This document shows, piece by piece, positions 32,610 through 41,193 of a stretch of 64,000 nucleotides of DNA (its first letter is position 1; each line of letters starts with the position of its first letter). Source of the stretch: CATOSD01 sp034422735 (GTDB taxonomy: Bacteria; Chloroflexota; Dehalococcoidia; Lucifugimonadales; CATOSD01). The notes below the pieces were generated by a model that searched no databases, had not been told where the DNA came from, and worked only from the letters and a program-made list of their open reading frames with translations. The stretch is taken from positions 28,963-92,962 of the forward strand of contig DAOUJL010000051.1 of assembly GCA_034422735.1 (NCBI GenBank). The letters are read 5' to 3'. Made by a program: the position numbers and the translations under genes.

Positions 32610-33713
32610 TCAGCCCATCACCGTTACGCCGATGAGCCGGCCTATGCCGTAGGTGACGGCGGCGGCGGCGCTTCCCAGCGCCAGCATCCTGATCGCGCCC
32701 CAGACCGGGTTATTCCCCGAGGCCAGGCTGAGAGCGCCCCCCACGATCACGAGCGCGCCCGCGCTCATTGCGGCGCTCAGCACGAAGGCCGAGACGCCGG
32801 CGTCGAACATGTACGCGAGAATCGGAATGAGCGCGCCCACGACGAACGCCGCGAACGAACTGAACGCCGCCTGCCACGGCGAACCGAGCTGGTCCGGATC
32901 CAGCCCCAGTTCCTCTCTCGCCATAGTGTCCAAGGCCACCTCCGGGCGCTCCATGATGCGCTTGGCGAAGGTCTCGGCCTCCTCCTGGCTCAGCCCCTTG
33001 GCGCGGTATATGAGCACCAACTCCTGCTCTTCCTCTTCGGGCCAGGCCTCGAGCTCGGCGCGCTCGACACGGATGCTCTTTTCATACACGTCCCGCTGGG
33101 AACGCATAGAGACGTACTCACCGGCCGCCATCGAGAAGGCTCCGGCCAGAAGACCGGCCAGACCGGCCAGCAGAACGAAGTCCGGGTTCCCCGAGCCGCC
33201 CGCCACTCCCATCACCAGGCTGAAGTTGGACACCAGACCGTCGTTCACGCCCAGCACCGCGGCCCTCAGACCGCCGCCGCCGACGGCGCTGGAGCGGCGC
33301 AACTCCTGCCGAGCCGGCCCGTCCTCGCCGGCGTCCAGGCGCCGCAGGGTGCGTGCGTGCTCGCGCTCCTCGGCGGCCATGTCCTCGGCGCCCGGCTCGT
33401 AGTCGTAGGCGTCGATCTCCTTTGCCTCCACACGGATGAGCCACGGCAGGACGCGCTTGACGCCCAAGACGCCGAGAGCGAGGTTGAACACGCGAACCCT
33501 GAGGTTGACCTTGGGCTGGATCGACTCGGTATCCTCCACGCCCAGTTTCTCGGCCCACCTGCGGGCGTGGCGGAGTTCCGACTCGACGAGTTGTTCGAAT
33601 TTCTCGGCTTTAGCGGCGTTGTCTTCCGCTTTTGCCATGGAGGCGTACATAGCCGCCGCTTCCAGCTCCGCGTCCAGAAACTCCCTGTAGCGCCTTCTAT
33701 CCGAATCTCTCAT
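32610..33713 (-). CDS. Ferritin-like domain fused to VIT1/CCC1 metal transporter domain
   Basis: About 367 residues. The N-terminal part is a ferritin-like helix bundle with Glu/His positions in DAELEAAAMYASMA and LVESELRHARRWAE, and AAEEREHARTLRR. The rest is a VIT1/CCC1 iron/manganese transporter, with GGGLRAAVLGVNDGLVSNFSLVMGVAGGS and the metal-binding EYVSMRSQRDVYEKSIRVERAE segment. Similar fusions (MbfA-like) export iron. ATG 33713 is chosen: GGAG precedes it, and a TATAAT-like -10 (33726-33721) overlaps the alternative ATG 33722. The S2P and EamA genes follow on the same strand. Confidence 0.9.
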   Translation of the reverse strand: MRDSDRRRYREFLDAELEAAAMYASMAKAEDNAAKAEKFEQLVESELRHARRWAEKLGVEDTESIQPKVNLRVRVFNLALGVLGVKRVLPWLIRVEAKEIDAYDYEPGAEDMAAEEREHARTLRRLDAGEDGPARQELRRSSAVGGGGLRAAVLGVNDGLVSNFSLVMGVAGGSGNPDFVLLAGLAGLLAGAFSMAAGEYVSMRSQRDVYEKSIRVERAELEAWPEEEEQELVLIYRAKGLSQEEAETFAKRIMERPEVALDTMAREELGLDPDQLGSPWQAAFSSFAAFVVGALIPILAYMFDAGVSAFVLSAAMSAGALVIVGGALSLASGNNPVWGAIRMLALGSAAAAVTYGIGRLIGVTVMG

Positions 33714-33751
33714 GCTCTCCATTATATGGCAAATGGGGTCCGGCTGGCGTG

Positions 33752-34606
33752 TCAGGCGCTCAGCCCCAGTTCGTCCCGTATGGCCTTCAGACGATCAAGA
33801 TTCGGCTTGTCCGGCCCCTTCTTATCGTCGCCGGGTACCTCCAGCAGGAAAGGCACTCCGGCAAACGCCTCGTGGCCCATTATGACGCGAAAGCCGTCGA
33901 CGCCGATGAAGCCGCTGCCTATGTTCTCATGGCGGTCCACACCCGAGCCGAACTCCACCTTCGAGTCGTTGGCGTGCACGGCCACCAGGTTCGCCAGACC
34001 GATATTGCGGTCGAAGTCCCGCATCGCGTCGTCGATTCCCTGCGGGTCCGCCACACTGTAGCCAGCCGCGAAGGCGTGCTGGGTGTCCAGGCACACCTTC
34101 ACTCTCGGGCTGCTCACCAACTCCATCAGCAAGCCGATTTCCTGGAACGACGCCCCCAGATGTGATCCCATGCCGGCACTGTTCTCCAGGATGAGGTAGG
34201 TGTCGTCGGGGGTATTGGCGATCACCTCCGACAGCGCAGCGGCCGCGGCGTCCTTGACCGCGTCGAACCCGGCAGACTTGTGGCTGCCGCAGTGGAAAAT
34301 GACGCCCACCGCGCCGAGCTGGGAGGCGGCGTGCATGTGATTGACAAGCGAGTCGATGGACTTGCGCAGCAGGTCGGGTCCGCCCGCTATGTTGACCAGG
34401 TAGCTGCCGTGCAGGAAGGAGGTCAACTCGCCGGCCGCGGCGGCCTTCTCTTGAAAGGCCGTCGCCTGTTCCTCCGGTACGGGCCGGAACTTCCAGGCTC
34501 TGGGCGAGGACGCGAAGATCTGGATGGCTTCCGCGCCGATCTCCTGCCCCCTGTCGATGGCGTTCGATGCTCCTCCCGCGGAGGATACGTGCGCGCCGAG
34601 TTTCAT
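33752..34606 (-). CDS. nfo: Deoxyribonuclease IV (AP endonuclease, Nfo family)
   Basis: Cuts DNA at abasic sites in base excision repair. The 284 residues begin MKLGAHVSSAGGASNAIDRG and contain QIFASSPRAWKFRP, the Zn-binding HCGSHKS, LENSAGMGSHLG, VCLDTQHAFAAGY, AVHANDSKVEFGSGVDRHENIG and FLLEVPGDD. These cover the three-zinc site of the TIM barrel. ATG 34606 has GAGGAG 8 nt before it. The gene diverges from an oxidoreductase gene, and the two promoters overlap. Confidence 0.96.
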   Translation of the reverse strand: MKLGAHVSSAGGASNAIDRGQEIGAEAIQIFASSPRAWKFRPVPEEQATAFQEKAAAAGELTSFLHGSYLVNIAGGPDLLRKSIDSLVNHMHAASQLGAVGVIFHCGSHKSAGFDAVKDAAAAALSEVIANTPDDTYLILENSAGMGSHLGASFQEIGLLMELVSSPRVKVCLDTQHAFAAGYSVADPQGIDDAMRDFDRNIGLANLVAVHANDSKVEFGSGVDRHENIGSGFIGVDGFRVIMGHEAFAGVPFLLEVPGDDKKGPDKPNLDRLKAIRDELGLSA

Positions 34607-34694
34607 CTGTTTGCTCCTCACTGCCTGCGATTGGCCGCGCTGCACGCCTCGCTGCTCATTATCGGCAACGGGCGCGGCTTGGGTCTCAAGCTCC

Positions 34695-34722
34695 ATTATA
34701 GGCCAGGCCGCGATTGAGCCAA
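34695..34722 (-). promoter_or_regulatory. Promoter of nfo
   Basis: Minus strand TTGGCT (34722-34717), 16-nt spacer, perfect TATAAT (34700-34695). It shares DNA with the divergent promoter on the plus strand. Confidence 0.6.
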
Positions 34723-34742
34723 AGACAGAATTGGCCTATAAT
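34714..34742 (+). promoter_or_regulatory. Promoter of the oxidoreductase gene pair, with flanking inverted repeat
   Basis: TTGAGC (34714-34719), exact 17-nt spacer, perfect TATAAT (34737-34742). TGGCC (34732-34736) and GGCCA (34745-34749) flank the -10 box as an inverted repeat with 8 nt between, a possible operator. Confidence 0.7.
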
Positions 34743-34822
34743 CTGGCCACGCCGAGCGGGCATCTCACACAGAGGGAGCACGACTCGCCTCTCGATACCC
34801 AACACTTGAGACGGAGCGGCAT

Positions 34823-35725
34823 ATGCGAATCGAAACAGTGGCAATTCTCAGCCCGGGAGACATGGGTCACGCCGTGGGCCGCGCGCTGCGCGAGCACGGG
34901 CTGAGCGTCATATCCCACCTGGAGGGCAGAAGCGAGCGCACCAGGGATCTCGCGCACCGGGCAGGCATCGTGGAAGTCGCGAACCTGGAGGGGCTGGTAA
35001 AGGAGGCCGACGTGGTCCTTTCGATACTCGTGCCTTCGGAAGCCGCCGGGGTGGCCGAGTCCGTGGCGGACGCGATTCGCGCCACCGGAGTGGACACCAT
35101 GTTCGCGGACTGCAACGCGGTCTCGCCCGCCACCGCCGCCGCGATGTGCGACACGATCACGTCCGCGGGCGGCTGCTACGTGGACGGCGGCATCATCGGC
35201 GGCCCGCCCGCGCCAGGCTCGCCGCGCGTGCGCATCTACGTTTCGGGCGAGCGCGCCGTCGAGCTTTCCGCGCTGGACTGCGACGGCGTGGCCATCAAGC
35301 AGATGGGCGACCAGATTGGCCGCGCATCCGCCATCAAGATGTGCTACGCGGCGCTGACCAAGGGCACTTCCTCGCTGCAACTGGCACTGCTGACCACGGC
35401 CAGGGTGTTGGGCGTTTCCGAGGAGTTGGCCGCGGAATTCTCCTCGTCGCAGTCCGCCGCCTTCGAGGCGATGAACAGGGGTCTGCCGGGCCTTCCCTCC
35501 AAGGCGTTCCGATGGATCGGAGAGATGGAGGAGATCGCAGACACCTTCGACGCGGCGGGTGTGACGCCGTTCTTCCACAGAGGCGCCGCCGAGATGTACC
35601 GGCTGATGAGCGAGACACCCTTCGCGAACGAGACGCCGGAGACCATCGCCAGGGGTCGGACCCTCGACGAGACTATCGCCGCGCTGGCCGAGCTGGTGTC
35701 GGCGCCCGCCCCGGCGGGAGACTAG
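34823..35725 (+). CDS. NAD(P)-dependent beta-hydroxyacid dehydrogenase-like protein with DUF1932 domain
   Basis: 300 residues. The Rossmann N-terminus has an altered loop, VAILSPGDMGHAVGRALREHG, in place of GxGxMG. VLSILVPSEAA and ADCNAVSPATA fit the 6-phosphogluconate/hydroxyisobutyrate dehydrogenase superfamily, and VDGGIIGGPP the substrate loop. The catalytic-lysine region is RASAIKMCYAALTKGTSSLQLAL, inside the C-terminal DUF1932 domain. It likely oxidises or reduces a small hydroxyacid. ATG 34823. The next gene, an alcohol dehydrogenase, starts 4 nt after its stop, so both act in one pathway. Confidence 0.9.
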   Translation: MRIETVAILSPGDMGHAVGRALREHGLSVISHLEGRSERTRDLAHRAGIVEVANLEGLVKEADVVLSILVPSEAAGVAESVADAIRATGVDTMFADCNAVSPATAAAMCDTITSAGGCYVDGGIIGGPPAPGSPRVRIYVSGERAVELSALDCDGVAIKQMGDQIGRASAIKMCYAALTKGTSSLQLALLTTARVLGVSEELAAEFSSSQSAAFEAMNRGLPGLPSKAFRWIGEMEEIADTFDAAGVTPFFHRGAAEMYRLMSETPFANETPETIARGRTLDETIAALAELVSAPAPAGD

Positions 35726-35728
35726 GGC

Positions 35729-36766
35729 GTGACGATGCGCGCGCTCGTCCTGGAGAGGCCGGGCGACGAGCCGATTCTCACCGTCCGCGACCTTCCTATG
35801 CCATCCCCGGGGCCCGGGGAGGCGGTGCTGGAGGTCGCGGCCTGCGGCATGTGCTACCACGACGTCGCCGTCATTGCGGGCACGCTACGCCGGGGGGTCA
35901 AAGCCGACGTGGTGCTCGGACACGAGATTTCGGGCCGCGTCGCCGAGGTGGGCGACGGCGTCGAGGGCCTCAGCGTCGGCGACAGGGTGGTAGCCACGCT
36001 GACGACCTACTGCGGTCGGTGCGCGAACTGCGCGGCGGGGCGCCAGTACAGGTGCGACAATGGGCAGGGCCTGGGCCATGGGCTGGACGGTGGATTCGCC
36101 CAGTACATCTGTCTGCCCAGCAACAGCTTCGTTCGGCTGCCCGACGGCATCGATCTGGTGGACGCAGCGGTGCTCGGCTGCCCGCTGGGCGTGGCGCTGC
36201 GCGCGGTGCGCGATGTGGCGCGAGTCCGGCCCGGCGAGACGGTGCTGGTTACGGGCGGCGGCGGCGGCCTGGGCATCCACGCCGCGCAGGTTGCGGCGGC
36301 GCTGGGCGCGCGGACGCTCGCGGTCACAGGCTCGCCGGAGAAGCTGGACGCCATCGAGGGGGCCGCGCCGTGCGAGGTTATCCTCGCCGATGGCGAGCTG
36401 GACTTCGCGGAGATTGTGCTGGCGCTCACGGAAGACGAGGGCGTGAACGCGGCCATCGACACGGTAGGGTCGGCGCTGTTCCGCTCGGTGTTGAACAGCC
36501 TGGCGCAGTACGGCAGGATGACGCTTCTGGGAGAGATCGAGGGCCAGCGCGTGTCCTTGAATCTGGCGGAGATACTCTTCCGGGACGCGACGATCAATTC
36601 GTCGACGGGCGCGGGCCCACGGGACATCGAGGACGCGGCCCAGATGGTTGCCGATGGGCTGGTATCGCCGGTTGTGTCGGCGCGGTACGGGCTCGAGGAT
36701 TGGAAGCAGGCCTACGACGCCATGCGCGACCGCCGCACGTTCGGCCGCGTGGTGCTGACGCCCTAA
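35729..36766 (+). CDS. Zinc-dependent alcohol dehydrogenase family protein
   Basis: 345 residues, medium-chain dehydrogenase fold. The catalytic zinc site has Cys in ACGMCYHDV and His/Glu in LGHEISGRV; the structural zinc motif is CGRCANCAAGRQYRC (four Cys). The cofactor loop is TGGGGGLGIHAAQVA. It probably oxidises an alcohol with NAD(P). Its start (GTG 35729, or ATG 35735) is just after the DUF1932 gene. Its stop overlaps the convergent secF stop by 4 nt. Confidence 0.93.
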   Translation: MTMRALVLERPGDEPILTVRDLPMPSPGPGEAVLEVAACGMCYHDVAVIAGTLRRGVKADVVLGHEISGRVAEVGDGVEGLSVGDRVVATLTTYCGRCANCAAGRQYRCDNGQGLGHGLDGGFAQYICLPSNSFVRLPDGIDLVDAAVLGCPLGVALRAVRDVARVRPGETVLVTGGGGGLGIHAAQVAAALGARTLAVTGSPEKLDAIEGAAPCEVILADGELDFAEIVLALTEDEGVNAAIDTVGSALFRSVLNSLAQYGRMTLLGEIEGQRVSLNLAEILFRDATINSSTGAGPRDIEDAAQMVADGLVSPVVSARYGLEDWKQAYDAMRDRRTFGRVVLTP

Positions 36767-37695
36767 GTCGCCGCTGCCGGACTCGGCCTGCGGAACACCC
36801 TACGGAACAGCGATCGCGCGTCGCCGTACTCCCACGACACCAGCAACTGGCTGGCGATGCCGATTGAGCTGTACGTTCCCACCACCACCCCGATCAGCAG
36901 CACCAGCAGGAACGTCCGTATCGTCGTGCCGCCGAACAGCAGCAGCGCCACCAGCGTGAACAGCAGCGTGAGGCTGGTGTTCAGAGAGCGGCCCAGTGAC
37001 TCGGAGATGCTCAGGTTCACGTTGTCGGCGAAGCCGCTGTTCGGATTCAGGAGCACGTTCTCGCGCAGCCGGTCGAACACCACTATAGTGTCGTTGACGC
37101 TGTAACCGATCACGGTGAGCAGCGCGATCAGGAACATGGTGTTCACTTCCACGTCCCACACGTAGCCCAGAAGCGCGAATATGCCCACCACGATGAACGT
37201 ATCGTGGAGCAGGGCCACGATGGCCGCCGCACCGTACCGGAACGGGCTGGGCACGTTTCGGAATGCCCACCACACGTAAAGGAAGATGCCAACGGAGGCG
37301 GCCAGCACGGCCCACATGGCGTTGAGCACCGTCTCTCGCGCAACCACGGGCGATACGAGGTCGAACGCCAGAACGGTGGACCCGCTCGGCGACAGGTCGG
37401 ACTCGAGACCCTCTACCAAGGCATCCTTCTGCCCCTCGTTCAACTCGACCGTGCGGATGAAGAACGTGTCTCCTCCCATGCTCTGCACCACCGCCTCGGG
37501 CCGTCCCATACCCTCAAGGCTGGTGCGCAGGCTCCCCTGATCGACGCTCTCGGAGAACTCCACAATGAGCGTGGAGCCACCGGTGAAGTCGATTCCAGGC
37601 CTGAGGCCCGGCGCGAGTATCAGAAACACCACCCCCGGCAGGATGACCACCAGAGAGATGATGAAGAACCAACCCCTCTTGCCCGCGAAGTCCAA
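36763..37695 (-). CDS. secF: Protein translocase subunit SecF
   Basis: Inner-membrane part of the SecDF complex that uses the proton gradient to finish protein export. The 310 residues have the first membrane segment (WFFIISLVVILPGVVFLIL), then GIDFTGGSTLIVEFS, the P4 domain, and five C-terminal segments containing SVNDTIVVFDRLREN, the SecF signature. Start TTG 37695 with GAGGAG 7 nt upstream. It lies 12 nt after secD on the same strand. Confidence 0.96.
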   Translation of the reverse strand: MDFAGKRGWFFIISLVVILPGVVFLILAPGLRPGIDFTGGSTLIVEFSESVDQGSLRTSLEGMGRPEAVVQSMGGDTFFIRTVELNEGQKDALVEGLESDLSPSGSTVLAFDLVSPVVARETVLNAMWAVLAASVGIFLYVWWAFRNVPSPFRYGAAAIVALLHDTFIVVGIFALLGYVWDVEVNTMFLIALLTVIGYSVNDTIVVFDRLRENVLLNPNSGFADNVNLSISESLGRSLNTSLTLLFTLVALLLFGGTTIRTFLLVLLIGVVVGTYSSIGIASQLLVSWEYGDARSLFRRVFRRPSPAAAT

Positions 37696-37707
37696 TTGCT
37701 CGCTCCT

Positions 37708-39576
37708 CTATGCCGTGCCCGACGGCATCTGCCGCTGGGGAAGCTCGCCGCCGCCGGTCGGCACGAACACGCCCAGGCCCCGGGATATCCGCGTAGTCGA
37801 CAGGACTCTCAGGAGCGTCCTGCTCACCGTAATGGCCGAGAACATGCTGACCAGCACGCCGATGGCCAGGGTAGCCGCGAATCCCTGAACGATGGTGGTG
37901 CCCAACTGGTCCGAGAACCAGAACAGTATGCCGCACGTTATCAGGGTGGACACGTTGCCGTCCCGGATCGCCGGCCACGCCCTGTCGAATCCAATGTTGA
38001 TTGCGGAGAGCAGAGTGCGTCCGGCGCGCAACTCTTCCTTCATGCGCTCGAATATCAGGATGTTCGCGTCCACCGCCATGCCTACGGACAGTATCGCCGC
38101 GGCGACGCCCGACAGCGTGAGCGTGACCGGCAGAATCTTGAATATCGCCAGCAGCAGAGCCGCGTAGATGAGCAGCGCCACCGCGGCCACCACGCCGGGC
38201 ACCCGGTAGTAGAGCGCCATGAACAGGAGCACCAGGCCCAGACCCACCAGTCCCGCCACCACGCTCCTCCTGAGCGAGTCGGCGCCTAGAATCGCGTCGA
38301 TGTCCCGTTCCTGGATAAGCTCGACCGGCACGGGTAGCCGACCGGACTCGAGCAGCAGCGCGATGTCTCGAGCTCGCTCGAGCGTAAAGTTGCCCTGGAT
38401 GTAGCCAGTTCCGGACGTGATCTCCGACGTCACCACCGGCGCGATCAACTCCTCGTTGTCCAGGAATATCGCGATGGACTCCTCTGTGCCGACGATCTGC
38501 TGTGTAAGCTCGCCGAAAATGCGCGTTCCCCGGTCGTTGAACTCGATATTGACGATGGGCACGCCGGATCCGGCGTGCGTCCCGGCGAACGCCCTCTGCA
38601 GGTCGTCTCCGGTCAGCCCTATCTCCTCGTCAGCGGCGCCCTGAATCTCCGTGAAGCTGGCGGAGGGGCCCGCGCCCAGGCGCTCGTTCGTGTACGCTAT
38701 CAGCGCCTCGGCCTCCTGCTCCGCGTCTGCGTAGGGCTCCAGTGCCATGGCGTAGCTGGTGCTGGATGCCAGCCGCTGGAAGTAGAACGACGGAGCGTCG
38801 GTGTATCTCAGGGGCTCATCCCCCTCTATTGCGATCTCCAGCCGGCTCAGGCGCGGCGATGCCTCGGTGAAGGATGCCGCAATCTCATCCAGAACCGCGC
38901 CGAACTTGGCGGCGCCATCCTCGGTGAACTCGAACACGAGCACCGGCGGCAGCGCCTCTGCCGGTTGCGCTTCCTGTGTGGACGTCGCCGCTTCCGAGGC
39001 CGGTTCGGCCTCTTCGGTCGATGTTGCGGTCGCGTCGGTCGTCGTGGACATGACCTCGTCGGTGGAAGTCCCGAAATCCGCCTCCAACTCGGCCTCACTC
39101 GGCAGGCGGCGGGCGGTCATGCTGACGACGTCGGCGGGACCGAGTTGTTCCAGCTTCCTGGGAACGTCGAGGCGACGGTGCTTGAACTCAAGCAGCGCGG
39201 TCTCGCCTATGATCTCTTTCGCCCGGCCCGGGTCACGCACGCCTGGTAGCTGCACCAGCAGCCTGTCCGCGCCCAGAATCTGGATGATCGGCTCGCCGAG
39301 ACCGGAACTGTTCACTCTACGCTCGATGATCCGCTTCAACCCGGCCATGTCATCGGAGCTTGGAGGAGTGACCAGGCCCGTGGCCGGGTCGACCACGTCC
39401 TGCACCTGATAGACTAGGTGAATACCGCCCTGGAGATCGAGGCCCAGGCTGAGGCCGAGGACGGTGTCCCCTCCCCGCTCGAAGCCCGCGAAAGAGATTT
39501 TCTGCACGGCAAGCGCGGCCACGGCCACGGCCAGCAGAAAGGCGATGAGTATCAGCGTCCGGGCATACCTACGCAA
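37708..39576 (-). CDS. secD: Protein translocase subunit SecD with an acidic Ser/Thr-rich insert
   Basis: 622 residues. After TM1 (LILIAFLLAVAVAALAV) come LGLDLQGGIHLVYQV, the periplasmic P1 domain (RIIERRVNSSGLGEPIIQ, DRLLVQLPGV) and the six-helix translocon-like part with SVGMAVDANILIFERMKEE. Residues 168-209 are a low-complexity Thr/Ser/Glu/Ala insert in the P1 head, unusual for SecD. The start is TTG 39576, chosen because GGAGGAGAC lies directly upstream; the frame extends to 39726 but would overlap the cca gene by 158 bp. With this start the overlap is 8 bp. Confidence 0.95.
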   Translation of the reverse strand: MRRYARTLILIAFLLAVAVAALAVQKISFAGFERGGDTVLGLSLGLDLQGGIHLVYQVQDVVDPATGLVTPPSSDDMAGLKRIIERRVNSSGLGEPIIQILGADRLLVQLPGVRDPGRAKEIIGETALLEFKHRRLDVPRKLEQLGPADVVSMTARRLPSEAELEADFGTSTDEVMSTTTDATATSTEEAEPASEAATSTQEAQPAEALPPVLVFEFTEDGAAKFGAVLDEIAASFTEASPRLSRLEIAIEGDEPLRYTDAPSFYFQRLASSTSYAMALEPYADAEQEAEALIAYTNERLGAGPSASFTEIQGAADEEIGLTGDDLQRAFAGTHAGSGVPIVNIEFNDRGTRIFGELTQQIVGTEESIAIFLDNEELIAPVVTSEITSGTGYIQGNFTLERARDIALLLESGRLPVPVELIQERDIDAILGADSLRRSVVAGLVGLGLVLLFMALYYRVPGVVAAVALLIYAALLLAIFKILPVTLTLSGVAAAILSVGMAVDANILIFERMKEELRAGRTLLSAINIGFDRAWPAIRDGNVSTLITCGILFWFSDQLGTTIVQGFAATLAIGVLVSMFSAITVSRTLLRVLSTTRISRGLGVFVPTGGGELPQRQMPSGTA

Positions 39577-41110
39577 GGTCTCCTCCAGACCGGAGTCGCG
39601 CGCCCACGAGCGCCATGGCGTCCTCCTTCGTCTCGATCTCTCCGCTTGCCGCGGCCTCGGCAACCAAGGCCAGCATCCTTCCCACCTCCGGCCCCGGCGC
39701 GAGGGCAAAGCCGTCCATGATGTCATGCCCGCTCAGCAGCTTGGGGAAAGGTTCCTTGGATTCGCTCCCAAGCCGCCAGGCGAGCAGCACGCTCGCGACC
39801 TCGCAGGCGTGCGCCCACTCCTCCCGCTCCAGCAGCGGCCCGCGCGCGGCAAGGTAGTCCGCCAGGTTCAGATAAATGGTGTCGATGGCGGCCTCACCAA
39901 CATCCCTGAAGAAGCGGTACGTCGCCCGCCGCGTAGGGAGAGCGCCATCGTGTCCCAACTGCCCCGGCCGCAGGTGATGGCGCACCATCCCGCTTATAAG
40001 CCGGGAGCTGCGGCCGCTCAATCTCAGCCGCTCCGCTATCGCGGCGGTCATTCGCTCGCCCTCGGTGTGATGGCCAAGAAAGCGGATGCGCCCGGACTCC
40101 TCCACCGTGCGTGTGGCCGGCTTGGCAATATCGTGCAGCAGCGCGGCCAGCTTGAGGTGGGTCAGCCTGTCGAATCCGGTACCGACTGTCTCGGCAAAAC
40201 GCTCCTCGATCCCGTCGAACATCGGCAGAGCGTCCACCACCCAGTCTCCCCCGCCCGGTCGGCCCGTTACCAGGCGCTCGGCCTGACTCACGGATTCCAC
40301 CAGGTGGTCGAACACGTCGTAGTAGTGCTCCCTGGGCTGGCTGGACCCCTTTGCCTCGGACAGCTCAGGCAGCACCTCGCAAAGCAGGCCCAGGTCGTCG
40401 AGTTCGCGGACGTTGTGCGTCCCTCGAGGCTCGGCCAGTAGTTTCAAGAGCTCCTGCGTGATCCGCTCCGGGGCGACGCCGCGAACCAACCTACAATTCG
40501 CGCGAATGAGCGCGCGGGTCTCGGCGTCGACCTCGAAGCCAAGCTGCGCCGCGAGCCTGGGCGCCCGAATGAGCCGGACAGGGTCGTCCGCGAAGACGGT
40601 GGGCCGGACACAGCGTATCCGGCCGGATCGAAGGTCCGCCAATCCCTCGTAAGGGTCTACCAGAGAGCCAGAGTCCGCGCCGTCGTCCGGCGCGAGCGTC
40701 AGTGGGACCGCCATCGCGTTGATGGTGAAGTCGCGCTTCGACAGGTCCGCGCCTATCCCATCGGCGGCGCAGCTCAGGTCGACGAGGCACCCGCCATCCG
40801 CTGCCGGCAGCACCACGCGCACCAACTCGTCCGGGCTGTACGCCCAGGACACGACCGTGCCCTTCAATTCCGAGGCAAGCCTGATACCAATGCTGTGCGC
40901 GCCGCCGCCGACCGCGACGTCCACGTCGCCGGCCTCTCTGCCGAGCAGAGCGTCCCGTACCACGCCGCCCACCAGCCAGCTCCGCACACCCCACTCTTCC
41001 AGGCATGTGCTGACCGCCTCGACGATGGGCGCGATTCGCCAGTCGCCCATTGCTTCACGCACGGGCGCGTGCTGGTGCACGGTCAGTAGTTCTGGGGGAT
41101 TAACGCTCAT
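39569..41110 (-). CDS. cca: CCA tRNA nucleotidyltransferase/poly(A) polymerase family protein with HD domain
   Basis: 513 residues. The N-terminal nucleotidyltransferase head has WLVGGVVRDALLG and DVDVAVGGG (metal-binding Asp pair), then SKRDFTINAMAV and DPVRLIRAPRLAAQLGFEV, as in class II CCA-adding enzymes. The second half carries an HD phosphohydrolase motif in LAALLHDIAKPATR with HHTEGERM. It either adds or repairs the CCA end of tRNA or is an A-adding enzyme. ATG 41110. It lies in the minus-strand set def-cca-secD-secF. Confidence 0.93.
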   Translation of the reverse strand: MSVNPPELLTVHQHAPVREAMGDWRIAPIVEAVSTCLEEWGVRSWLVGGVVRDALLGREAGDVDVAVGGGAHSIGIRLASELKGTVVSWAYSPDELVRVVLPAADGGCLVDLSCAADGIGADLSKRDFTINAMAVPLTLAPDDGADSGSLVDPYEGLADLRSGRIRCVRPTVFADDPVRLIRAPRLAAQLGFEVDAETRALIRANCRLVRGVAPERITQELLKLLAEPRGTHNVRELDDLGLLCEVLPELSEAKGSSQPREHYYDVFDHLVESVSQAERLVTGRPGGGDWVVDALPMFDGIEERFAETVGTGFDRLTHLKLAALLHDIAKPATRTVEESGRIRFLGHHTEGERMTAAIAERLRLSGRSSRLISGMVRHHLRPGQLGHDGALPTRRATYRFFRDVGEAAIDTIYLNLADYLAARGPLLEREEWAHACEVASVLLAWRLGSESKEPFPKLLSGHDIMDGFALAPGPEVGRMLALVAEAAASGEIETKEDAMALVGARLRSGGDLA

Positions 41111-41193
41111 GTAGATTGACTGGTGGGTTGCCGCGTCGATGTGAAGTGTCTCGCAAACGCAGCGAGTCTGGACGAATGCTGCAATTCGAAGAC

